DNA from: Pseudomonadota bacterium
GTDB lineage: Bacteria; Pseudomonadota; Gammaproteobacteria; UBA4575
Direction of reading: 5' to 3'
Assembly (NCBI GenBank): GCA_009839635.1
Contig: VXPJ01000143.1
Coordinates: 1 to 6,131, forward strand
DNA length: 6,131 nt
Shown: positions 1-5,273 of the stretch, piece after piece
Layout of the letters: every line of letters begins with the position of its first letter
How positions within the stretch are numbered: the first letter of the stretch is position 1
Made by a program: the position numbers and the translations under genes
The notes under the pieces: model-generated
Databases searched by the model: none
The model's input: the letters and a program-made list of their open reading frames with translations, nothing else
What the model was told of the DNA's origin: nothing

Positions 1-1
1 C

Positions 2-712
2 TTTTCCAAGTACGGGGACACCGAGGAAGAGCCCCTGACCCGGATCCAGCGCCTGACTGCAGAGAACCTGCTTTCTGCCTGGCAGTCCATCCCGCACGTG
101 ACCCATTTTGAGCGTGCCGATGTGACCGCCCTCGAGGCCTATCGTGCCCAACTGACCGAGGAGGCAAAGTCCCAAGGACTGCGGCTTACACCACCGATCT
201 TCGTCATCAAAGCCCTGGCCGGCGCACTGGCCAAGTTTCCGCGTTTCAATGCCTCCTACGATGCAGCGAACGGGTGCATCGTGCTGAAAAAGTTTTTCCA
301 CATCGGCATCGCCGTAGACACCCCGCATGGATTGCTGGTGCCGGTACTGCGCGATGTAGACAAGAAGACCCTGGCTGAAGTGGCCGTCGAGGTGGCAGAC
401 CTTGGTCAGCGTGCCCGCGAGCGAAAGTTGAGGCCGGACGAAATGGGCGGTGCGAGCATGACGGTCACGAGCCTCGGGCATATCGGTGGGCAGGCATTCA
501 CGCCGATCATCAATCCGCCCGAGGTGGCCATTCTGGGCCTGTCACGCATGATCGTGCGCACCGGCTCTTCCCCGCAGGAGGCCTCCCGGCAGAATTTTCT
601 GCCACTCTCGTTGTCCTATGATCACCGGGTCATCAATGGAGCCGAGGCCGCCCGGTTTTGTTTGCATCTGAAGGTCATTCTGGAAGACATCTGGAAGCTG
701 GTTCTGGGATAA
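2..712 (+). CDS. aceF: Pyruvate dehydrogenase complex dihydrolipoyl acetyltransferase (E2), C-terminal catalytic domain, 5' truncated by window edge
   Basis: The frame is open from base 2, so the gene starts upstream and 236 residues are visible. E2 transfers the acetyl group from lipoamide to CoA in the cytoplasmic pyruvate dehydrogenase complex. The visible part begins in the end of the E3/E1-binding linker (PLTRIQRLTAENL, then IPHVTHFERADVT) and covers the whole chloramphenicol-acetyltransferase-like domain. Diagnostic stretches are GGASMTVTSLGHIGGQAFTP, INPPEVAILG and the active site LSYDHRVINGAEAARF near the end, with the catalytic His encoded at 623-625. The DHRVING form, with Asn where many E2s have Asp, is normal for Azotobacter/Pseudomonas-type E2p and is not a defect. 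Lipoyl domains must lie upstream. The stop is 7 bases before alanine dehydrogenase, so the two are probably co-transcribed. The IPHVT and INPPEVAILG stretches favour E2p over the 2-oxoglutarate type (SucB). A GTG at 98 lies inside the conserved domain and is not the start. Confidence 0.93.
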   Translation, partial: FSKYGDTEEEPLTRIQRLTAENLLSAWQSIPHVTHFERADVTALEAYRAQLTEEAKSQGLRLTPPIFVIKALAGALAKFPRFNASYDAANGCIVLKKFFHIGIAVDTPHGLLVPVLRDVDKKTLAEVAVEVADLGQRARERKLRPDEMGGASMTVTSLGHIGGQAFTPIINPPEVAILGLSRMIVRTGSSPQEASRQNFLPLSLSYDHRVINGAEAARFCLHLKVILEDIWKLVLG

Positions 713-719
713 TGCCGTT

Positions 720-1820
720 ATGAGGATTGGAGTCCCGAAGGAGATCATGGTCGACGAGTACCGGGTGTCGTTGCTGCCGGTCGGCGCCCAGTTGCTGGTC
801 GAGGATGGCCACGAGGTATGGGTGCAGGCCCTGGCCGGTACGGGCAGCGGCTATCTGGACGAAGAGTACCAAAAGGCTGGTGCCCGCATTGTGGACTCGG
901 CCGAGACCATCCACCAGGAATGCGAGTTGCTGCTCAAGGTCAAGGAGCCACAGATGTCCGAGATCGGGCACTACGCGAACTCCCTGATGGTCTTTGGGTA
1001 CTTCCATCTGGCGGTCTCAAGGCCTTTGGTCGAGACCTGCCTTGAAAAAAATATCTCGGCGCTGGCCTGCGAGACGTTGGGCGATCCGAGAGGTGAGCGC
1101 CCGCTCCTCAAACCCATGAGCGAGGTGGCCGGCAAGATGTCGATCCAGGAAGGGGCGAAATGCCTGGAGCGCCCGATGATGGGACGCGGCATCCTGCTCG
1201 GCGGGGTGGCCGGTGTGGCCCCGGCCAATGTGCTGGTGCTGGGTGCTGGCGTGGTTGGCGCCAACGCCGCACGGGTCGCAGCCGGGCTCGGTGCCAACGT
1301 CACCATCATGGATATCGATATTGGAAAGCTCAGGCACCTCGATGAGGTCATGCCGGACAATGTCACGACTATCTACTGTGATCCCCATGCCGTGCACCAG
1401 TACGCTGTGCAGGCAGACCTGATCATCGGTGCCTTGCTGATTCCCGGTGCACGCTCACCGAGGCTGATCAACCGTGCGATGCTGGGTGAGATGAAGCGCG
1501 GTGCCGTCCTCGTGGATGTGTCCATCGACCAGGGCGGGTGTTTCGAGACCAGCCGGCGCACATCGCACAGCGATCCGGTATACGTGATCGATGACATCGT
1601 GCACTATTGTGTCCCTAACATGCCGGGTGCGGTAGGCCGCACCAGCACCCAGGCATATTGCAACGCTACGCTGCCCTATATCCGCAAGCTGGCCGGACTC
1701 GGGCTTGAGGGTTTTCTCGGGTATGAAGCCGGCGTGCGAGAGGCTCTCAATCTCCATGGCGGTAAAATCACCCATGCAGGGGTGGCCAGCGCATTTCCGG
1801 ATCTGCCGAGTTCCGCCTGA
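720..1820 (+). CDS. ald: Alanine dehydrogenase (NAD-dependent), complete
   Basis: The 366-residue protein has the usual length for the family. It catalyses reversible oxidative deamination of L-alanine to pyruvate and ammonia with NAD+ in the cytoplasm. The N-terminal catalytic domain opens with MRIGVPKEI and carries the substrate Arg15, Lys75 (LLKVKEP) and His96 (FGYFH). The family signature KPMSEVAGKM is at 131-140. The Rossmann domain has GAGVVG at 175-180 and the acidic NAD-ribose residue Asp198 (IMDID). The second catalytic acid is Asp270 in SIDQGGCFETS, followed by VHYCVPNMPGAV and RTSTQA near 295-311. All expected catalytic residues are present, so it should be active. The ATG at 720 gives the canonical N-terminus; a weak GGGA at 706-709 inside the preceding gene is the only ribosome-binding candidate. 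The short gap after the E2 gene suggests co-transcription or translational coupling, which would link alanine and pyruvate use. Confidence 0.95.
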   Translation: MRIGVPKEIMVDEYRVSLLPVGAQLLVEDGHEVWVQALAGTGSGYLDEEYQKAGARIVDSAETIHQECELLLKVKEPQMSEIGHYANSLMVFGYFHLAVSRPLVETCLEKNISALACETLGDPRGERPLLKPMSEVAGKMSIQEGAKCLERPMMGRGILLGGVAGVAPANVLVLGAGVVGANAARVAAGLGANVTIMDIDIGKLRHLDEVMPDNVTTIYCDPHAVHQYAVQADLIIGALLIPGARSPRLINRAMLGEMKRGAVLVDVSIDQGGCFETSRRTSHSDPVYVIDDIVHYCVPNMPGAVGRTSTQAYCNATLPYIRKLAGLGLEGFLGYEAGVREALNLHGGKITHAGVASAFPDLPSSA

Positions 1821-1837
1821 CCTGCGTGCTGGCAGTC

Positions 1838-1871
1838 CTGTCACGGGCCTGCAGCAAAGGCCTGCTACAAT
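1838..1871 (+). promoter_or_regulatory. Candidate Pho box plus -10 element driving the phoX-like gene
   Basis: CTGTCAC (1838-1844) matches the Pho box half-site CTGTCA(T/C). Four bases later CTGCAGC (1849-1855) sits at the position of the second half but keeps only CTG. TACAAT (1866-1871, five of six to TATAAT) follows after 10 bases, the usual spacing when a Pho box replaces the -35. The predicted start near 1878 leaves a short leader before the Shine-Dalgarno at 1900-1905. PhoB control is plausible because PhoX enzymes are commonly in the Pho regulon, but the poor second half-site keeps this tentative. The same bases can also form an imperfect hairpin (1832-1852). Confidence 0.42.
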
Positions 1872-1899
1872 CAGCCATCGTTTAGTGCCCTGCAACCCC

Positions 1900-1905
1900 G
1901 GGGAG
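1900..1905 (+). promoter_or_regulatory. Shine-Dalgarno (GGGGAG) for the phoX-like gene
   Basis: GGGGAG lies 5 bases before TTG 1911 and 11 bases before ATG 1917. The spacing slightly favours TTG while codon preference favours ATG. The two starts differ by only two residues (MKMSS or MSS), so the product is barely affected. Confidence 0.6.
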
Positions 1906-1910
1906 CTCGA

Positions 1911-3809
1911 TTGAAGATGAGCAGTCTGGATGTGGATGATCTCCCGGTACCGCGCGAACATCGCTCGACACTGTTTCGTGAAATTCTCGAGCGTCGTATC
2001 GCACGGCGCACCTTCCTGAAAGGTTCCGCGCTCGCCGGTGCACAATCGACATTACTCGGCCAGGCACTGGCCTCGGGAATGGCGTCTTCACTTTCGTTCA
2101 AGGAGTTGCCCCACGGGCTCGATGACACCCTGCATGTGCCGGAAGGCTATACCTGGCAGGTCGTGCTCGCCTGGGGCGATCCCCTGTTCGGAGATGCGCC
2201 CGCCTTTGATCCGTACCGGCAAACGCCCGAAGCCCAGGCCAGGCAATTCGGATACAACAATGATTTTCTCGCCTGGCTGCCCTTGCCGGGTGCCCCCCAC
2301 TCATCAGAATCCGGCCTCCTGGCGGTCAACCACGAGTATGCGAGCAGTGCCATGATGCACCCGGGCACACCCGACCCCTTTGGCCTGAGTCGCGAACAGG
2401 TGGATATCGAGATACAGGCACACGGCTTGTCCGTGATCGAGGTATTTCGGCAAGCGGGTGTCTGGAAGACCAACATTGCCTCCGGATACAACCGGCGCAT
2501 CACGCCACTGACTGGAATGCGATTCTCCGGCCCGGCCCGTGGCCACCGCAGGCTCAGGACCGCTTTCTCCCCCGAGGGTGTGGAATCCATGGGCACGTTC
2601 GGCAACTGTGCCGGACAGGTCACACCGTGGGGCACCGTGCTCACGGCAGAAGAAAATGTGCAGTTTTACTTTATGGGCGAGGCAAGGCTGACCGATGAGA
2701 TCAGGAGTTACAAGCGCTTTGGCATGCACGGCAGCGACGTCGCCCTCTCGGCTTGGGGGATGTTTCACGAACACTGGAACCTGGACCTGCACCCGCAGGC
2801 CGGAATGCACGCAGGCTGGATCGTCGAGATCGACCCGTATGATCCGCACTCCGTGCCTGTGAAACGAACGGCGCTTGGACGCTGCAAGCACGAGGGCTGC
2901 GATGTGGTCATTAATCCGGACGGACGGGTAGTGGTGTACATGGGTGATGACCAGGCCTTCGAGTACATCTACCGGTTCGTCAGCAAGCACCGCTATCGCC
3001 CGGGAGACAGCGAGCATAACCGCACCTTGCTGGATGAAGGCGAGTTGTCAGTGGCCGAGTTCACCGAAGGGGGCGCGCTCATCTGGCACCCCCTGGTATG
3101 GGGACAGGGCGCCTGTACACGGGCCAACGGTTTCTCCAGCCAGGCGGACGTGGTCATTGATCTGCGCAAGGCGGCAGACCTTGCAGGGGCGACCCCGATG
3201 GATCGACCCGAGGAGATCAAGGTCAACCCAATCACGGGCCACGTCTTTGCGATCCTCACGAACAATGTGATGCGCGAGCCGCTGTCAGACGATCCTGCCA
3301 ACCCGAGGGGATTCAATCGCCATGGACACATCCTTGAATTCATTGCGCCCGTCGGTGATCACACCGCCCCAGAGTTCACATGGGAGATCTTCATACTTGC
3401 CGGTGACCCGAAAAGCCCGATGGACCAGGCCCGCTATCACCCGGACATCAGTGAACAGGGCTGGTTTTCCTGTCCGGATAACGGCACGTTCGATCGTTCC
3501 GGCCATCTGTGGATTGCAACCGACGGCTTTGGAAAACAGGGCGTTGCGGATGGTATATGGGTCAGTGGTACCCAAGGGAGCCATCGTGCCCGATCCCGCC
3601 ATTTTCTGCGTGCTCCCCGCGGGGCGGAGATCTGTAGCCCGTGCTTCACGCCGGATCAAAAAACGATGTTCTGTTCCGTACAGCACCCCGGTGAAGGGTC
3701 GAGTTTCGATACCCCCTCGACACGATGGCCTGATTTTGATGTCACAAAACCGCCGCGGCCAGCCGTTTTAGCTGTTGTCCACAAAATGGATAGGGCACTA
3801 GATGGTTAA
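1911..3809 (+). CDS. phoX: PhoX family (DUF839) Tat-exported alkaline phosphatase-like protein
   Basis: The 632-residue protein matches PhoX, a Ca/Fe-dependent phosphomonoesterase that releases phosphate from organic esters in the periplasm or outside the cell. The twin-arginine signal ARRTFLKGSALAGA is at 31-44, set in from the N-terminus behind a hydrophilic leader as is usual for PhoX. Family stretches in order: LAVNHEY (137-143), NCAGQVTPWGTVLTAEEN (232-249), GRCKHEGC (323-330), YMGDDQAFEYIYRFVS (343-358), EEIKVNP and TNN (434-452), PRGFNRHGHILEF (465-477), CPDNGTFDRSGHLWIATDG (521-539) and a last blade FTPDQKTMFCSVQHPGE (579-595). Cys233 and the nearby Glu-Glu correspond to the metal-site region of PhoX. 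The length is normal and the C-terminus looks intact although the composition changes right after it. Start is TTG 1911 or ATG 1917. It has its own candidate promoter, so it is probably a separate unit from ald. Substrate preference cannot be read from sequence. Confidence 0.9.
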   Translation: MKMSSLDVDDLPVPREHRSTLFREILERRIARRTFLKGSALAGAQSTLLGQALASGMASSLSFKELPHGLDDTLHVPEGYTWQVVLAWGDPLFGDAPAFDPYRQTPEAQARQFGYNNDFLAWLPLPGAPHSSESGLLAVNHEYASSAMMHPGTPDPFGLSREQVDIEIQAHGLSVIEVFRQAGVWKTNIASGYNRRITPLTGMRFSGPARGHRRLRTAFSPEGVESMGTFGNCAGQVTPWGTVLTAEENVQFYFMGEARLTDEIRSYKRFGMHGSDVALSAWGMFHEHWNLDLHPQAGMHAGWIVEIDPYDPHSVPVKRTALGRCKHEGCDVVINPDGRVVVYMGDDQAFEYIYRFVSKHRYRPGDSEHNRTLLDEGELSVAEFTEGGALIWHPLVWGQGACTRANGFSSQADVVIDLRKAADLAGATPMDRPEEIKVNPITGHVFAILTNNVMREPLSDDPANPRGFNRHGHILEFIAPVGDHTAPEFTWEIFILAGDPKSPMDQARYHPDISEQGWFSCPDNGTFDRSGHLWIATDGFGKQGVADGIWVSGTQGSHRARSRHFLRAPRGAEICSPCFTPDQKTMFCSVQHPGEGSSFDTPSTRWPDFDVTKPPRPAVLAVVHKMDRALDG

Positions 3810-3822
3810 CTCATCAAATAAC

Positions 3823-3841
3823 AACCTTCGGCTGAAGTTTT
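3823..3841 (+). terminator. Weak candidate rho-independent terminator after phoX
   Basis: CTTC (3826-3829) pairs with GAAG (3834-3837) around a GGCT loop, with AA/TT able to pair outside one C/T mismatch, and TTTT follows at 3838-3841. The stem is short, so this is only a candidate. It sits where a terminator would be expected, 14 bases after the phoX stop and before the convergent gene. Confidence 0.27.
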
Positions 3842-3868
3842 GCACGTCATGCGGAGCTGCACCATGGA

Positions 3869-4384
3869 TTAAGCAACAAGTGCTATGCGATCTTGAGCAA
3901 TTTCACGAGCCTTAGAGATGCCTTTGTTGGTCAATCGATAACGTTTACTGCGCTTGTGGCCAAGGATAATGCAAAACCCCCCCTTGCTGGCTTTCTCCAT
4001 TATCCGATCTATACGTTCAACAGCTTGTCCAGAGACTTTTAGTCCATCCATGAGTTCTGAGCCAGTGACACTGTCATTGTTGCGATGAATTTTCTGCCCG
4101 TACATCAATAGCATGACTGCATCATCTGTAGTTTCTGCGGCAACAGTTAACGACACAATACGACCATCAACTTTCATGATTTTATCAAGTTGTTCATTAG
4201 GGGGACTGACTTGATCGGATTGCCTGTTATGTGCCTGAGGTGCTGTTTCCGCGGGGGTTTTTATACTGGGGACTTTCAAAACCAATTCCTTAAACATTTC
4301 AAACTGGGCCTGGACAGTTTCTTTATTGCCTTCGGCTTCAAAAAGGTTGTCACCAATTCTCATTTTAAGCTTATAAATATCCAT
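3869..4384 (-). CDS. Uncharacterised protein: N-terminal strand-helix module plus C-terminal winged-helix-like domain
   Basis: I do not recognise this 171-residue protein. Residues 4-38 read as two short strands and an amphipathic helix (KLKMRIGDNLFEAEG, then QFEMFKELVLKV). A Pro/Gln/Ser-rich linker spans about 40-65. Residues about 75-168 look like a winged helix: LTVAAETTDDAVMLLMYGQK, a candidate recognition helix SGQAVERIDRIMEKASKG, then a basic wing KRSKRYRLTNKGISKAREIA. Basic residues in the wing suit DNA or RNA binding. No signal peptide or membrane segment is seen. The architecture parallels the divergently transcribed gene at 4776-5273, so the two are probably distant paralogues working together. 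No Shine-Dalgarno is visible before the ATG at 4384; Met8 is an alternative start. The stop is 59 bases from the convergent phoX stop. Codon use is far more A/T-rich than in the genes to its left, suggesting transfer. Regulator or adaptor of the cassette is inference. Confidence 0.8.
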   Translation of the reverse strand: MDIYKLKMRIGDNLFEAEGNKETVQAQFEMFKELVLKVPSIKTPAETAPQAHNRQSDQVSPPNEQLDKIMKVDGRIVSLTVAAETTDDAVMLLMYGQKIHRNNDSVTGSELMDGLKVSGQAVERIDRIMEKASKGGFCIILGHKRSKRYRLTNKGISKAREIAQDRIALVA

Positions 4385-4563
4385 ATAATATAAAATTTAA
4401 GAGATAATTAATAAAATATTCGTATATCTGTTTAAATGTATTTGAATAATGTATATAAATTAGGAAATACGTGTAATATGCTTGATAGAGTCATATATAT
4501 TAACGTATATAGGTATTTAAGAAGTTTAGACTACATCAAATATAGAGTTAAATGGGAAAATTC

Positions 4564-4591
4564 TTGATTTGGATAAAATCCAATATATAAT
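4564..4591 (+). promoter_or_regulatory. Promoter for the rightward operon (TTGATT, 16 bases, TATAAT)
   Basis: A -35 TTGATT at 4564-4569 and a perfect TATAAT at 4586-4591 are separated by 16 bases. Transcription should begin near 4598, giving a leader of roughly 178 bases before ATG 4776. AT-rich DNA produces chance matches, but the paired boxes with good spacing make this the best candidate in the region. Confidence 0.55.
4569..4583. promoter_or_regulatory. Operator-like palindrome TTGGAT-AAA-ATCCAA between -35 and -10
   Basis: A perfect 6-base inverted repeat with a 3-base spacer fills the spacer of the rightward promoter and overlaps the last base of its -35. A protein bound here would block RNA polymerase. 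The winged-helix-like proteins encoded on either side are the natural candidates. A related palindrome lies at 4742-4755. Confidence 0.45.
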
Positions 4592-4593
4592 GA

Positions 4594-4621
4594 ATTATAT
4601 GAGTATAGTTAATGCTATCAG
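4594..4621 (-). promoter_or_regulatory. Promoter for the leftward gene (CTGATA, 16 bases, TATAAT on - strand)
   Basis: Read on the - strand, CTGATA (4621-4616) is four of six to TTGACA and is followed after 16 bases by a perfect TATAAT (4599-4594). Transcription would start near 4587, overlapping the start of the opposite promoter and leaving a leader of about 200 bases before the ATG at 4384. Other AT-rich boxes nearer to the gene cannot be excluded. Confidence 0.38.
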
Positions 4622-4722
4622 AAATATTCCCGAGACTAAATGAGATGCAAGTCAAGAGTGTGTGGAGCAACCCGACTTGGGAAGTTGCCATTAACTTACT
4701 AAGTTGCCGTAAAGACATGTGA
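4612..4722 (+). CDS. Possible small leader ORF, 36 codons
   Basis: ATG 4612 opens a 36-codon frame ending at TGA 4720. It begins MLSEIFPRLNEMQVKSVW, continues with a TWEVAINLL stretch and ends CRKDM. The composition is protein-like, mixed hydrophobic and charged with two tryptophans, rather than low-complexity translation of AT-rich DNA, and G/C content rises across it. It starts about 14 bases after the predicted transcription start. The only ribosome-binding candidate is a weak GAG at 4601-4603. It could be a small cassette protein, a regulatory leader peptide, a gene remnant or chance; I do not recognise it. Confidence 0.3.
   Translation: MLSEIFPRLNEMQVKSVWSNPTWEVAINLLSCRKDM
4667..4708 (+). 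repeat. Hairpin and repeated AAGTTGCC in the leader
   Basis: GCAACCC (4667-4673) can pair with GGG-AA-GTTGC (4679-4688) through a two-base bulge. AAGTTGCC at 4682-4689 recurs exactly at 4701-4708, so GCAAC could pair with either copy. AACTT (4693-4697) between them can pair with AAGTT on either side. These alternatives could form competing RNA structures or serve as a protein site. Confidence 0.35.
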
Positions 4723-4741
4723 GTTGTGAGCCCCGAAAAAG

Positions 4742-4755
4742 TGGATACTCATCCA
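4742..4755. promoter_or_regulatory. Second operator-like palindrome TGGAT-ACTC-ATCCA
   Basis: A 5-base inverted repeat with a 4-base spacer repeats the core of the promoter palindrome at 4569-4583 (TGGAT and ATCCA arms). It ends 5 bases before the Shine-Dalgarno, where binding on DNA or RNA could affect expression of the downstream pair. Confidence 0.33.
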
Positions 4756-4760
4756 AGGTA

Positions 4761-4767
4761 GAGGAGG
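4761..4767 (+). promoter_or_regulatory. Strong Shine-Dalgarno GAGGAGG
   Basis: GAGGAGG lies 8 bases before ATG 4776. It decides the start of the first rightward gene against the longer in-frame reading from GTG 4719, which has no comparable site. Confidence 0.85.
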
Positions 4768-4775
4768 ATCAAAAG

Positions 4776-5273
4776 ATGGATAACACAGCAAAAATTCGTG
4801 TGAAGCTTGGAGCTTTGGAATTTGAATACCAAGGTGCCGCTGCATTTCTAGAGGATGATCTTGTTGCCTTGATGCGGAAGTTAATTGAGTTCTATGTTGA
4901 GCATAAAGCGGAGCTTCCTACTGAAGCACCTCCGTCCCAAACAAATAGTCAGGGTCCGGCAGGTAATATTGAAACAAGTGAATATTCGACTGACACAATT
5001 GCGTCTAAGTTAGATGCAAAAAACGGCTCGGATATGGTCATTGCAGCAGCTGCAAATTTAACATTAATCCAGAAAAAGAGTACGTTCACTCGTCAAGAAA
5101 TCCTCAACGAGATGAAGAGTGCGAAGACTTACTACAGAGCCAGCATGTCTAGTAATCTAACGCGAGCAATAGACAACCTCATCAAGGCCAAGCGTATCAA
5201 CCGGTCATCGAAGGGTGAATTCGCACTATCAGCCTCAGAAAAAAGCAATTTAGAGGCAAAGATTGCTCAGTAA
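4776..5273 (+). CDS. Uncharacterised protein: N-terminal strand-helix module plus C-terminal winged-helix-like domain
   Basis: I cannot name this 165-residue protein. The start is ATG 4776 because of the strong Shine-Dalgarno at 4761-4767. Residues 5-40 (KIRVKLGALEFEYQG, then an amphipathic helix DDLVALMRKLIEFY) match in pattern the first 38 residues of the divergent gene at 3869-4384. A Pro/Thr/Ser/Gln-rich linker covers about 46-75. Residues about 84-165 look like a winged helix: DMVIAAAANLTLIQ, FTRQEILNEMKSAKTYYR, a candidate recognition helix MSSNLTRAIDNLIKAKRI and a wing KGEFALSASEKSNLEAKIA. There is no signal peptide or membrane segment. Its last 11 bases overlap the start of the HEPN-like gene, so the two are made together, probably in linked amounts. 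An adaptor, DNA-binding repressor or antitoxin-like partner of the HEPN protein is the best inference. Codon use is less GC-rich than in the ald/phoX side. Confidence 0.85.
   Translation: MDNTAKIRVKLGALEFEYQGAAAFLEDDLVALMRKLIEFYVEHKAELPTEAPPSQTNSQGPAGNIETSEYSTDTIASKLDAKNGSDMVIAAAANLTLIQKKSTFTRQEILNEMKSAKTYYRASMSSNLTRAIDNLIKAKRINRSSKGEFALSASEKSNLEAKIAQ
5252..5256 (+). promoter_or_regulatory. Shine-Dalgarno AGAGG for the HEPN-like gene
   Basis: AGAGG lies inside the preceding coding region, 6 bases before TTG 5263. It supports the TTG start and translational coupling. The ATG at 5273 is out of frame. Confidence 0.6.

Larger units (their letters stand above)
4385..4775. other. Divergent AT-rich intergenic region of the island
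   Basis: These 391 bases separate the leftward gene from the rightward pair. The left two thirds (to about 4610) is extremely AT-rich and contains a symmetric divergent promoter. The right third is the predicted leader of the rightward operon, is richer in G/C, and holds a 36-codon ORF, overlapping inverted repeats and the Shine-Dalgarno. No tRNA, known riboswitch or CRISPR repeat is recognisable here. Confidence 0.8.

Noticed and set aside
98..712. GTG at 98 as the start of the E2 gene
   Set aside because: The conserved E2 sequence continues in frame upstream to base 2 (for example PLTRIQRLTAENL), so the gene is truncated by the window edge rather than starting at 98.
1832..1852. Rho-independent terminator after ald
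   Set aside because: An imperfect 8-pair hairpin with a 5-base loop exists, but no T tract follows; the same bases fit a Pho box better.
1017..3686. Several long antisense and alternate-frame ORFs across ald and phoX
   Set aside because: They lie entirely inside strongly conserved GC-rich genes and are the expected by-product of GC-rich codons; none has a recognisable product or ribosome binding site.
4719..4775. Longer N-terminus (from GTG 4719) for the first rightward gene
   Set aside because: GAGGAGG sits 8 bases before ATG 4776, GTG 4719 lacks a comparable site, and the 19 extra residues have no counterpart in the paralogous protein, whose strand module starts right at its N-terminus.
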